A DNA stretch of 15,877 nt, taken from contig PXDI01000219.1 in assembly GCA_003565095.1 (NCBI GenBank), positions 1 through 15,877 of the forward strand. The letters run 5' to 3'. The first letter of the stretch is position 1, and each line of letters opens with the position of its first letter. This stretch comes from PVC group bacterium. Its GTDB lineage: Bacteria > Verrucomicrobiota > Kiritimatiellia > UBA8416 > PXDI01. The notes beneath the pieces were generated by a model that was not told the DNA's origin, made no database searches, and saw only the letters and a program-made list of their open reading frames with translations. Below are positions 1-7,306 of the stretch, piece after piece. Made by a program: the position numbers and the translations under genes.

Positions 1-238
1 CGCCATCCCCCGCTCGACGGCCTTGTGCCGTAGAGCGGAAGGATTCTGGCAAGGCAACCGCAAATAAACAGACAAGCGCCCGGGTTGTGCAAGAAAAGCG
101 CCTTGCTCAATGCTTGCGCTTTCTCGGGCTCTATTCTGTTTTGATTACTGCGCACCGCAAAACAGAATTCTCTTGTCCGACGACACAAGGTCGTCGGACG
201 CCAGGGAGGGCGAACCTCCCGCTCGACGGCTGTCGAGG
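1..238. repeat. Structured intergenic region with six consecutive hairpins
   Basis: No gene is supported here. Six inverted repeats follow one another: CCGCTCgACGGC 10-21 with GCCGTaGAGCGG 27-38 (one mismatch); AAAGCGC 95-101 with GCGCTTT 116-122; ATTCTGTTTTG 133-143 with its perfect complement 158-168; GTCCGACGAC 175-184 with GTCGTCGGAC 190-199; GGGAGG 204-209 with CCTCCC 215-220; CTCGAC 222-227 with GTCGAG 232-237. The 13-mer CCCGCTCGACGGC occurs directly repeated at 9-21 and 218-230. This density of short perfect stems suggests a palindromic intergenic repeat (REP-like or mobile), or a structured RNA on either strand. The stems are seen in the sequence; the role is unknown. The left end of the element may lie outside the window. 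Confidence 0.55.
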
Positions 239-240
239 AG

Positions 241-358
241 AGACCGACAAAGTTTGCGACAAAGCTCGCGACAAAGATTTCGGGTCTAAGGTCTTTCCCC
301 TAACCCCTAACACCTAACCCCTAACACCTTCCCCTCCGTCTGCGGTCTTCAGTCTAAT
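241..358 (-). repeat. Composite intergenic repeat, copy downstream of the fusion gene
   Basis: Read on the minus strand, directly after the stop codon of the glycosidase-like gene, it contains in order: an AGACTGA-type heptamer stretch (about 340-355), four GTGTTAG/GGGTTAG heptamers (plus strand CTAACCC 300-306, CTAACAC 307-313, CTAACCC 314-320, CTAACAC 321-327), a short linker, and three dodecamers built on CTTTGTCG (plus strand CGACAAAG at 245-252, 257-264 and 269-276). The same modules in the same order follow feoA at 13174-13463. It is therefore a dispersed composite element, placed in the sense direction after a gene in both cases. No coding function is apparent. Confidence 0.8.
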
Positions 359-2842
359 TCATCCATCAACTTCATGTGCGACCAGTGCTTCATCTACCCA
401 CAGGGCGATAATCTTGATATCCGGATAGAGCGCGCGCATGTTGGCCAGCGCCTGCTTGATCTGGCTGTATTGCACTTCCTCCGGTTCCGGGTTGCCCGCG
501 CAGTCGGCATGCGCCACCAGTGCCAGCGCTTTTGATTCGTGCTTGTAAAGCGAGATTTCAAGCCGCTTGATAATTGACCCGAACAATTCCTGCGGCTGTT
601 GCTCCGCCAGAATCCTGATCGGTCCCGGTTCGGTAATTTCGTCTACCCAGCAAACCCCGAAAAGTTCCTTGAGATAAGTGTTCACCGGATCCTGAGTGCG
701 TCCATCCATGCAGTTAATGGCGGTGCAGAATGAATGCGGCCGCGGCTCGCAGATGCAGTCTTCATTAAGCGGGATCATGGCATTGAACGGTTGAATATGG
801 TGTTCAATTTTGCGCACACGGTTAATAACTCTGCCCTCCAGCGCGTCCAGCCAGCCCCAGATGGCCACGCCGCGCGGATAGTAGCGCAACTGGTTGCCGG
901 CAAAGGTTTCAAAGAACAGGCTGACTTCGTGCGTATTGGTGGCCACCTGCCATTCCCAGTAGCGTTCCGCCATGCCGCGGAAATCAAGTCCGCGGTAGAA
1001 TCCGGCAATGTCACGCAGCATGTTCATTGAAATCCACCCCGGATTGGCGGCCATGCCGGCCAGTCCCTGCATTTCATCAAGCGTACGGTGGTCTTCCCAG
1101 CGGAAGTTGGAATGCGCGCAACCGTATTCGCGCAGACAGGCGCGCGTGGCGTGTTGCAGATCGCGGATCAGTCTTTCCCGCGGCAGACCGCAGTCAACCC
1201 CCACCATATCCATCAGAGCCAATCCGTTTACTGTGTAGATATGCGGGGCATCCCAGCCGGGGATCGCTGTGCAGTCCTCTTCCTCGCCGGTCCAGGGATT
1301 CATGATCCTCCCGCCGGGTTCGGTTAATGTGGTAAAATGGTCACCGGCCCAGCCTTTTTCACAGATTGTCCGGCGGATTCTGTCGGCCTGCTGTTTGCAG
1401 CGCGGTGCAAGATCGTCATCTTTCAGCAATGCGAGCATCTCCCCTGAACCGATCAAAGCCGCCAGCGTTTTGACGGCAAGGTAGACTTGTTTTCTGCCGA
1501 ACTGGATTGCCGGGCTGGCGTCGTCGATGGTATTGGCGACGCCCTGATCCGGGATGCCGTCTCCGGTGCTGTCGGCAGCGATTAAAAACTCTGCATAACG
1601 TGCCAGTGCTGCGCCGTGTTTTTTTATTACCGAAGCGTCGCCGGTACGCTGCCAGTAAACAAAGGCAAGAATCAGGTAGTTGGCCGCCTCTTCAACCGGC
1701 ATGTCATGGCTGTAGATCTGGCCGTTGGCGGTGGCATGCGCACCCATGTCGTGCGACAGATAGGCGGTTCCTGTGCCGGCGTCTCCCAGTGTGCGTGCCC
1801 CATCCAGTTCAAATTCCGGCCACCAGTCAAGCTGGATGCGTAGTAGTTCCGGCCACAGCACGAGGTAAAACGGCGCCTGGGTATATTCAACGTCAACGGT
1901 TGAATGGAAGTAGCAGCAGCCTTCCCAGACGCTGAACCAGTCGCGCTCACCGTCCACTGCCCACCATGTGTTGACCATCCATGAATGCAGCGTCTGGGCC
2001 ATTAGCCGCTGCGCGCTTACCGGAAGGGTGGGGCGGTCTGTCAGCGTATCAATCCCGGCGGCGTTTTCCGTGATGGCGGCCGCATTCTCGCGTGCCCACG
2101 CGGCTACCGCATCAAGGCCATTAAACTGCTGTGTGTATTTAAACGGCAGCCGCCGTCCTTGCACTTCCATTACCGGATTGCTCCATGTGCACCAGCACAC
2201 CTCAATCCCGGCGGTTTTCTGTTTCAGATCAATTTCCTGTTCAAAACGTGTGCCGGTTAATTTGCCGTTGAGCGCCAGCAGCCGGTCGCTTTGCGGCAGG
2301 TGTTCTTCACGGGCCTGCCAGACGTCCTCCATTGCAGCGTGGGTCGCCCCGCGTACGCTCGTGAATTCCAGATCGAGGCTGGATTGGTCATGCGGATTCA
2401 GTTGAAGGCTTTCGCCCTGCCATTCCAGGAAAATGACCGCCTTGTTCAGATCAAGCGAACGTTTGGTCCAGCGGAACTGGCCGCCGAGTGCTTCGATCTG
2501 CAAGTTGAAAAGCATTACCGGAGCGGTACTGAACTGTGCATCCCCGGGGCGGAAGGGAACGGTGACTGTCAGCGTCAGGCGCGTGGCGCTGGCGGCGTGA
2601 ATGCCGATAAAACGTGAGGTGCAGGGAGTGATGCGCTGGTCAACAAAATCAAACCCGTGCGCATCGCCGGCCAACGGCAGGCAGTATTCCTGTCCTTCGA
2701 TAATCACTCCCGCCCGCAAATGAAAATCCGGCAGGCGGGTGAAGCGGTCAAAGCGGATGATCCCGCATTTACGGTCGGCAGGATTAAAAAGAATTCCGTG
2801 GCGTGATCCGGTTACGGCCAATGCATCGCACATCAATTGCAT
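359..2842 (-). CDS. (alpha/alpha)6 glycosidase-like enzyme (GH52/DUF4965/GH116-like) fused to a beta-carbonic-anhydrase-like domain
   Basis: 827 residues. Residues ~1-270 look like the beta-sandwich domain and ~275-688 like the (alpha/alpha)6 barrel of six-hairpin glycosidases. Recognisable points are WEG at 306-308 (E307, position of the nucleophile in GH52-type enzymes), SHDMG 363-367, ANGQ.Y and MPVEE 372-385 (as in DUF4965), a GDGIPDQ...NTIDD stretch 427-441 (candidate acid D440/D441) and YYPRGV 654-659. Residues 689-827 match the stand-alone small carbonic-anhydrase-like family: FCTAINCMDGR (C711, D713, R715 as CxDxR), ITEPGP, and HADC (H778, C781 as HxxC), the beta-CA zinc ligands. The reading frame is continuous, and no ribosome binding site precedes the internal Met689, so this is a true fusion. 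There is no signal peptide, so a cytoplasmic location is likely. GAGGG lies 6 nt before the start. The substrate is unknown; a glycosidase or amidohydrolase acting on an oligomer is plausible. The 83-nt gap from arsG suggests an independent gene. Confidence 0.8.
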   Translation of the reverse strand: MQLMCDALAVTGSRHGILFNPADRKCGIIRFDRFTRLPDFHLRAGVIIEGQEYCLPLAGDAHGFDFVDQRITPCTSRFIGIHAASATRLTLTVTVPFRPGDAQFSTAPVMLFNLQIEALGGQFRWTKRSLDLNKAVIFLEWQGESLQLNPHDQSSLDLEFTSVRGATHAAMEDVWQAREEHLPQSDRLLALNGKLTGTRFEQEIDLKQKTAGIEVCWCTWSNPVMEVQGRRLPFKYTQQFNGLDAVAAWARENAAAITENAAGIDTLTDRPTLPVSAQRLMAQTLHSWMVNTWWAVDGERDWFSVWEGCCYFHSTVDVEYTQAPFYLVLWPELLRIQLDWWPEFELDGARTLGDAGTGTAYLSHDMGAHATANGQIYSHDMPVEEAANYLILAFVYWQRTGDASVIKKHGAALARYAEFLIAADSTGDGIPDQGVANTIDDASPAIQFGRKQVYLAVKTLAALIGSGEMLALLKDDDLAPRCKQQADRIRRTICEKGWAGDHFTTLTEPGGRIMNPWTGEEEDCTAIPGWDAPHIYTVNGLALMDMVGVDCGLPRERLIRDLQHATRACLREYGCAHSNFRWEDHRTLDEMQGLAGMAANPGWISMNMLRDIAGFYRGLDFRGMAERYWEWQVATNTHEVSLFFETFAGNQLRYYPRGVAIWGWLDALEGRVINRVRKIEHHIQPFNAMIPLNEDCICEPRPHSFCTAINCMDGRTQDPVNTYLKELFGVCWVDEITEPGPIRILAEQQPQELFGSIIKRLEISLYKHESKALALVAHADCAGNPEPEEVQYSQIKQALANMRALYPDIKIIALWVDEALVAHEVDG

Positions 2843-2925
2843 AAATGTCCCTCTTTTTCAGTGTTGTTCAGAGAAGAAACCATACGCAAAAAAAACGCCT
2901 TAAGCCAGTGTTGATTTATGGTGTA

Positions 2926-3612
2926 TTACAGCACTTCGTAGATATATGTCAGGCTGTAATAGATGCCGGCAAGAATGAAAACACCGCCGGCAGTCAGCCG
3001 GATATATTTTTCAATAACCGTCAGGCGATTGAACGCGCGTCCGACCAGCTCTCCTGAGAGCATGATCAGAAAAGCAAACAGCACAACCGGCAGTGCGGTG
3101 CCGATGCCGTACAGGGCGGGCAGCAGCAGCGGTGAGCTGTTCTGGATGGCCAGCGGGATTAATCCGATAAAGAACAGCGCGGCGGCAAACGGACAGAATG
3201 ACAGGGCAAAAAGCACGCCGAGCACAAAGGCCCAGATGCCGCCGCCTTCGGCAACATGCTTTTGCACCCGGTCACCGGCCAGATGCAGCGAAGCACCCCC
3301 GCCGATCCATCCGAGCAGCAGCATCCCGAGCACAATCATTGCGGGACCAAGAATGTAGTTTATATACTGCTGCAAAAACTGCGACACGCCGGTCACTTGC
3401 AGCAGTCCTCCGGCCAGCAGGATGCCCAGCAGCACGTAGGTTAATGTTCGTCCGGCGGTATAATAAAGTCCGCATAGCAGCACCCGCCGGCGGGAGGAAA
3501 GATGCCGGCCGATAAAGGAGATGGCGGCGATATTGGTTGCCAGCGGACAGGGACTGATCGACGTCAGCACTCCCAGCCAGAATGCCGAAACTACCGCAAT
3601 CCACCAGCTCAT
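2926..3612 (-). CDS. arsG: ArsG-family efflux permease (DsbD/CcdA-like membrane protein)
   Basis: 228 residues with about six hydrophobic segments and no soluble domain. Two CP motifs in membrane segments, SPCPLATN near residue 22 and SFCPFAAALFF near residue 140, place it in the CcdA/DsbD transmembrane superfamily, which carries thiols or substrates across the inner membrane. The pairing with the upstream CxxC protein (start overlaps its stop by 4 nt, ATGA type) is the arrangement known for ArsF-ArsG, where ArsG is described as an efflux permease for trivalent aromatic arsenicals. The family name is inferred from overall resemblance plus context. A plain CcdA-like thiol transporter serving the thioredoxin proteins of this cluster is the alternative. 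Confidence 0.72.
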   Translation of the reverse strand: MSWWIAVVSAFWLGVLTSISPCPLATNIAAISFIGRHLSSRRRVLLCGLYYTAGRTLTYVLLGILLAGGLLQVTGVSQFLQQYINYILGPAMIVLGMLLLGWIGGGASLHLAGDRVQKHVAEGGGIWAFVLGVLFALSFCPFAAALFFIGLIPLAIQNSSPLLLPALYGIGTALPVVLFAFLIMLSGELVGRAFNRLTVIEKYIRLTAGGVFILAGIYYSLTYIYEVL

Positions 3613-4133
3613 GAAGCACCTGACCGGTTTTCGAGAGCGGCCAGCGCTTCCGCGATGGCCGCGCCGATGTATTCGTTGAAACTGTCCGGATTACGGTAAA
3701 GCGTCCAGACATCATCCATGCGCTTGAATCCGGTTTCCTGTCCGTTTTCAACAGTGGTTATGACCACGCAGGCGGATGCCACGCCGTAGCGCTGCGCCAT
3801 AGCGGGATTATGCTGAAAGTTTGCCTCGTGCCATTCCAGCCGCCCGTCCGCCAGTGCATGGGCGAACTGCTCCTCGACAAGCGTGCGCGCCAGCAGCTCA
3901 ATCGTATTGCATGTTATGCAGCGGAAACTGGCGTGCAGATAGTAGACAACGACCCGGCGGCCTTCTTCGGCGGCGGTAAACTCACCGCCGGCCACGGCTT
4001 CTGTGCCGGCGTCTTGCGCCGCCGGCTGGTTGGTCTGCCGCAGCGTCGCCTCTTTGCCCAGCACAAAGCCGATGCTGATAAGCACAAAAGCCAGCAGAGC
4101 GCGGCTTGTAATCGAGCACAGTTTTTCAATCAT
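3609..4133 (-). CDS. arsF: ArsF-family membrane-anchored thioredoxin-like protein
   Basis: 174 residues. One N-terminal membrane segment (~7-25) is followed by a thioredoxin-like domain beginning VVVYYLHASFRCITCNTIE (61-79) with the CxxC pair C72/C75. This phrase (a YYxH-type strand, then RCxTCNxIE) is the signature I recall for the ArsF-type 'nitrophenyl compound nitroreductase subunit' family, found next to ArsG. The remainder (ANFQ...Y.V....VVI...NG) follows a thioredoxin-fold pattern. It starts 2 nt after the stop of the small thioredoxin gene and overlaps arsG by 4 nt, so the three are co-translated. The expected role is membrane-linked reduction coupled to ArsG export. The real substrate is not visible from sequence and a generic redox relay is possible. 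Confidence 0.7.
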   Translation of the reverse strand: MIEKLCSITSRALLAFVLISIGFVLGKEATLRQTNQPAAQDAGTEAVAGGEFTAAEEGRRVVVYYLHASFRCITCNTIELLARTLVEEQFAHALADGRLEWHEANFQHNPAMAQRYGVASACVVITTVENGQETGFKRMDDVWTLYRNPDSFNEYIGAAIAEALAALENRSGAS

Positions 4134-4135
4134 TG

Positions 4136-4363
4136 TTACAACAGTTTCTGTATGTCTTCCGCCGAGAGAACCTTGCCGGCGCTTTTTACCTGTCCGTCGA
4201 TGGCCAGTGCCGGGGTGCTCATTACCCCGAACTGCATGATGTCGGTTATTTTTTCGACTTTCTCGACCGCCGCGTCAATGCCTTTGTCTTTGACCGCCTG
4301 TTGCGCGTTGGCAAAAAGCATTTTGCATTTGGGACAGCCGGTCCCGAGGATTTGTATTTTCAT
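4136..4363 (-). CDS. Small thioredoxin-like protein (redox-active disulfide protein family)
   Basis: 75 residues covering a complete minimal thioredoxin/glutaredoxin fold: MKIQILGTGCPKCKML with the CPKC active site (C10, C13), a central helix, and MSTPALAIDG with the cis-proline loop. This is the Thioredoxin_3 / 'redox-active disulfide protein 2' type, commonly encoded beside UPF0718 permeases and arsR genes. It is probably the cytoplasmic electron donor for the cluster and may correspond to the small partner (ArsE) of ArsF. AAGGAG lies 9 nt before the start. It is first in the tightly packed arsF-arsG unit (2 nt gap to arsF). The 231-nt gap upstream contains an inverted hexamer repeat. Confidence 0.85.
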   Translation of the reverse strand: MKIQILGTGCPKCKMLFANAQQAVKDKGIDAAVEKVEKITDIMQFGVMSTPALAIDGQVKSAGKVLSAEDIQKLL

Positions 4364-4435
4364 TTACAGTTTCTCCTTTTTAACTTTTTACTGTCAGCTT
4401 TTCTTATTCCAATGAACATTTTTATAAACGGAGAG

Positions 4436-4530
4436 ATTCGAGAGTAAGAGTAGGTGTACGAGTAAGGTGACTGACGGATCTTCTCCGTACTTTTACTCTT
4501 ACTCGTACACACATATTTCTCAATCTCTCT
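4436..4530. repeat. Inverted hexamer-period repeat between the permease and thioredoxin genes (copy 1)
   Basis: The left arm has four hexamers in phase: GAGTAA 4442-4447, GAGTAG 4448-4453, GTGTAC 4454-4459, GAGTAA 4460-4465. The right arm carries the complement as TTACTC 4493-4498, TTACTC 4499-4504 and GTACAC 4505-4510. GTGTACGAGTAAG (4454-4466) pairs perfectly with CTTACTCGTACAC (4498-4510) over a 31-nt loop. The same element recurs at 6205-6280. No terminator-type T-tract follows. Confidence 0.8.
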
Positions 4531-4594
4531 TGTCTACCGGACTGTTTTGTTTTTTCTCGTCAACTGTTACCTCGGGAGTTAAACAACCTGTTCT

Positions 4595-5986
4595 CTAACG
4601 CCCCATCACACTACCGAAAATAATCCCCGAGATGGTCGCCATCAGCACCACCAATCCCAGGAATGTCATGGTTTTCTTAGGTCCGAGAATCGAATTGATC
4701 ACCAGCATATTGGGCAGTGACAGTGCTGGCCCGGCCAGCAGCAGCGCCAGAGCGGGGCCTTGTCCCATGCCACTGTCGAGCAGGCCGCGGAGAATCGGCA
4801 CTTCCGTCAGCGTGGCAAAATACATCAAGGCGCCCGTTATTGAGGCAAAGAAATTTGTCCAGAGCGGCCACAGCATCGCCAGCCAACCCGGGGCCGATTC
4901 AGCATTTGAACCCAGCAGCGCCAGCAGCGGCAGGGGCGAATCGCCCACCAGTGATTGAATCCACACATTCGGGATGATGCCGGCATCCACGCTGTCGGGG
5001 CTTCCCAGAAAAAACCCCGCCGCCAGCACGCCCATAAACAGCAGTGGCATGATCTGCTTTGCAAAGCCCCAGGTCTGGTCGCGCCATTCGCGCATCTGTG
5101 GTCCAGCCATGGTGGTCAATACCGCCAATCCAATGCCGCCGGCGGTAAAAGCCAGTCCCGGATAGCCCGGCAGAACCAGTGCCAGCACGGCTGCGGGTAC
5201 CGCGCAAACCGCTACCATCCACGCTTTCACCGCGAAAAACCGCCACAGCGAAAAGCCCAGCAGCAGACCGAAGCCGGAAGCCAAGATCCATTTAGCGCGG
5301 AAAATCGCATACCACACGCCGCTGGCCTCCTCCGGTTTTGCCCAGTTGGCAAATACCAGCACACCGACCATGCTCAGGAAATACAGCGCGGTCTGCCACA
5401 GCGGGCGGTCATTTTCGTCTTCCTCGATAAACACATCCTGCACATTAGCCGCCTTGGCGCGTTCTTCTTTCAGGAAGATCAGATGCATCAGCAAACCGAT
5501 CACCACGCTGAAAATAATTGCGCCGACAGCCCGTCCCACGCCAAGCTGCCAGCCGAGCACGCGGGCGGTCAGTACAATTGCCAGCACATTGATTGCCGGA
5601 CCGGAGTAAAGGAAGGCCACCGCCGGGCCTAGTCCCGCCCCGCGCATATAGATTCCGCCGAAAAGCGGCAGCACAGTGCAGGAACACACGGCCAGAATTG
5701 TGCCGGAAACCGAAGCCACGGAGTAGGATAGCCACTTCTTCGCCTTCGGTCCGAAATATTTCATGACCGCGTTTTGGCTGACAAAGACACCGATGGCACC
5801 CGCAATAAAGAATGCCGGTACCAGGCAGAGCAGCACATGCTCGCGCGCATACCAGCGAGCCAGCCGGGCCGCCTCGATTATGGCGCCTTGAAAACGCGGC
5901 GTCTCAATCGGCAGGTAGTAAAGCGCCCCGAAAACCGCCGCCAATAGTACCAGTATCTTTAATTCTTTTTTACCCGATTCATTCAT
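4595..5986 (-). CDS. UPF0718/ArsP-type permease
   Basis: 463 residues from the chosen start; about ten hydrophobic segments. It belongs to the UPF0718/DUF318 (ArsP_1) permease family: the first repeat carries CSCTVLPLFGGIYMRGAGLG then FLYSGPAINVLAI, and the second half echoes it with a TEVPILRGLLDSGMG stretch followed by ALLLAGPALSLPNML, the internal duplication typical of the family. Relatives include ArsP, which exports trivalent organoarsenicals, and uncharacterised metal/metalloid permeases. The CSC cysteines could bind a thiophilic substrate. I chose the Met at 5986 because the eight residues added by starting at 6010 (MGIERLKV) are partly encoded by the upstream CATCCGTGG repeat and lack a ribosome binding site. 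The 231-nt spacer before the thioredoxin gene suggests a separate or attenuated transcript. Confidence 0.8.
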   Translation of the reverse strand: MNESGKKELKILVLLAAVFGALYYLPIETPRFQGAIIEAARLARWYAREHVLLCLVPAFFIAGAIGVFVSQNAVMKYFGPKAKKWLSYSVASVSGTILAVCSCTVLPLFGGIYMRGAGLGPAVAFLYSGPAINVLAIVLTARVLGWQLGVGRAVGAIIFSVVIGLLMHLIFLKEERAKAANVQDVFIEEDENDRPLWQTALYFLSMVGVLVFANWAKPEEASGVWYAIFRAKWILASGFGLLLGFSLWRFFAVKAWMVAVCAVPAAVLALVLPGYPGLAFTAGGIGLAVLTTMAGPQMREWRDQTWGFAKQIMPLLFMGVLAAGFFLGSPDSVDAGIIPNVWIQSLVGDSPLPLLALLGSNAESAPGWLAMLWPLWTNFFASITGALMYFATLTEVPILRGLLDSGMGQGPALALLLAGPALSLPNMLVINSILGPKKTMTFLGLVVLMATISGIIFGSVMGR

Positions 5987-6006
5987 AACCTTAAGTCTTT
6001 CAATCC

Positions 6007-6318
6007 CCATCCGTGGGTCGGCTCTGCCATCCGTGGTAAATCATCCCATCCCCATCCCCCATCCGTGGGCCGGGTTTCCTATCCGTGGGTTATCAATCCC
6101 CATTCCCTTCCCCAGTGGCGATAACGTGCGCCTGCTGGTTAGGCAAGCAATGTTTCCGTGCCGCAGCATCCGGTTCCTCTCCGCACATGGGTCAAGAGAT
6201 CCGAGTGTAAGAGTACGTGTACGAGTAAGGGGCTTCCGGTCCGAATGGTCTTACCGTACTCTTACACATACTCGTACACGCAAATCTCCCTCTTCTTTTC
6301 CTCCTGCCATCCGCGGGT
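6007..6318. repeat. Gene-free stretch with CATCCGTGGG repeats and inverted hexamer repeat copy 2
   Basis: The stretch 5987-6395 holds no supported gene. CATCCGTGG occurs at 6008-6016 and 6028-6036 (20 nt apart). CATCCGTGGG at 6060-6069 and the variant TATCCGTGGG at 6080-6089 are again 20 nt apart, and the variant CATCCGCGGG lies at 6308-6317. Inside lies a second copy of the hexamer inverted repeat: GTGTAA 6205, GAGTAC 6211, GTGTAC 6217, GAGTAA 6223, with GTGTAAGAGTACG (6205-6217) pairing perfectly with CGTACTCTTACAC (6255-6267) and GTGTACGAGTA (6217-6227) with TACTCGTACAC (6269-6279). These look like noncoding repeat sequences; function unknown. Confidence 0.7.
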
Positions 6319-6395
6319 CACCTTCCCATCCTGCCCACTACACAATGAACGGGAGCTTGATGTTTTTGTTTGCGGCTATGCCGCGCTGTGTTTTT

Positions 6396-6962
6396 TTACT
6401 TCGCTTCGGGGGTGCTCCAGACAGTCTTCTCTTTGCTGGCTACACCAAGTCCGGGACCTTCGTCTGCCAGCAGGTGAATCCAGACGCGCTTGACGAATTC
6501 GGCATCAAATAAGTTCATATTAGGATTGCCCATTGGATTTACGCCGACACCCATGCGCGGTTTTTCGGCTTTCTGATCCCAGAAAAGCATGCAAGGGCGT
6601 TCGTCTTCGCGTAACCTTAAATCATAACGGGTTTTGCCGGTTGCATCTTTCAGATTCAGGCCGGGGTGTCCGTCGTTGCCGAGATTCAGTGTGGCTTTCG
6701 GGGTTTCGTCAGCGGCCAGCAGGGTCACTGACGGGCCGTCTGCTTTTACTGCTACAGTAGCGCGTTTTTTGCCTTCGGCGTCCATCAGTACCAGCGCCGG
6801 CCCTTCTTCAGTGCCGGTGAGCATGCCGATCACCTGACCTGTGGCATTCACCAGTTCAAAACGCTGCGCGCGCAGCACTTCCGGCACTTCTTCGGCATGT
6901 GCCGCAAAGACCGTTACCAGCATTGCAATCGAAACCAGACCAGCCGTTCCTGTCACCTTCAT
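6396..6962 (-). CDS. Secreted repeat-containing hypothetical protein
   Basis: 188 residues that I do not recognise by name. The N-terminus is a signal peptide (hydrophobic ~5-20, AHA cleavage region near 21-23). The mature part is made of imperfect ~20-residue units of the form 'GP-x-L-x-L-x-DAxGK-x-R-x-x-x-x-V', for example GPALVLMDAEGKKRATVAV, GPSVTLLAADETPKATLNL and GHPGLNLKDATGKTRYDLRL. These suggest a regular beta-strand repeat (beta-helix or prism-like) exposed in the periplasm or outside. A GGAGG ribosome binding site lies 4 nt before the start. It sits between the permease and arsR1 but is separated by long repeat-filled gaps, so a link to arsenic handling is not supported. Confidence 0.65.
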   Translation of the reverse strand: MKVTGTAGLVSIAMLVTVFAAHAEEVPEVLRAQRFELVNATGQVIGMLTGTEEGPALVLMDAEGKKRATVAVKADGPSVTLLAADETPKATLNLGNDGHPGLNLKDATGKTRYDLRLREDERPCMLFWDQKAEKPRMGVGVNPMGNPNMNLFDAEFVKRVWIHLLADEGPGLGVASKEKTVWSTPEAK

Positions 6963-7049
6963 ACTGCCTCCTTCTTATGTGTAACGTTCTGTCAAGAATT
7001 GCGCCCCAGTCTTGGAGCTAATCGTCGTTTCATCAAGTTCTTTGTTTGC

Positions 7050-7088
7050 GAGTTTGGGAGTTTGGGAGTATGGGAGTGTGGGAGTTGG
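7050..7088. repeat. Octamer-period tandem array in the gap 6963-7306
   Basis: Five units in exact 8-nt register except the last: GAGTTTGG 7050-7057, GAGTTTGG 7058-7065, GAGTATGG 7066-7073, GAGTGTGG 7074-7081, GAGTTGG 7082-7088. The rest of the gene-free stretch 6963-7306 is AT-richer and holds inverted repeats near arsR1 but no gene. The array lies between the divergent secreted-protein and arsR genes. Confidence 0.75.
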
Positions 7089-7267
7089 ACCAGATCCCCC
7101 CATCTTCTCTAACCTGATATATGATAGACAATTTATTTTCACTATGCTCATCCAAAACCCTCACACACTCACATACCGTTTTCATCACTTTTTGCCCATA
7201 CAACTTTTGACAGTTCCATGTGTAATTACCCGCAGCATGAGAGGATGCTGTCCGGCTGTCAATAAAA

Positions 7268-7289
7268 TTGTTGCGTTGTTGTGCAACAG
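7268..7289 (+). promoter_or_regulatory. Candidate ArsR operator upstream of arsR1
   Basis: TTGTTGC at 7268-7274 mirrors GCAACAG at 7283-7289 (six paired bases, 8-nt centre), ending 17 nt before the arsR start at 7307. The arm-8-arm geometry equals that of the operator before the second arsR (10412-10429), although the arm sequences differ. A short palindrome AGCATGCT (7296-7303) and a CAGCAT/ATGCTG pair (7233-7250) lie alongside. No convincing -10/-35 pair was found, so this is tentative. Confidence 0.35.
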
Positions 7290-7306
7290 TGCGATAGCAT
7301 GCTGTC

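Noticed and set aside
359..778. Separate carbonic-anhydrase-like gene starting at the internal Met689
   Set aside because: The frame is continuous with the upstream glycosidase-like part and no ribosome binding site precedes the internal ATG; kept as one fusion protein.
2880..2915. Terminator on the minus strand after arsG
   Set aside because: There is a run of eight T on that strand, but the stem before it is too short and mismatched to support a call.
4955..5632. 225-codon open frame on the plus strand
   Set aside because: Antisense to the UPF0718 permease gene, with low-complexity His/Gln/Arg content; a shadow of the real gene.
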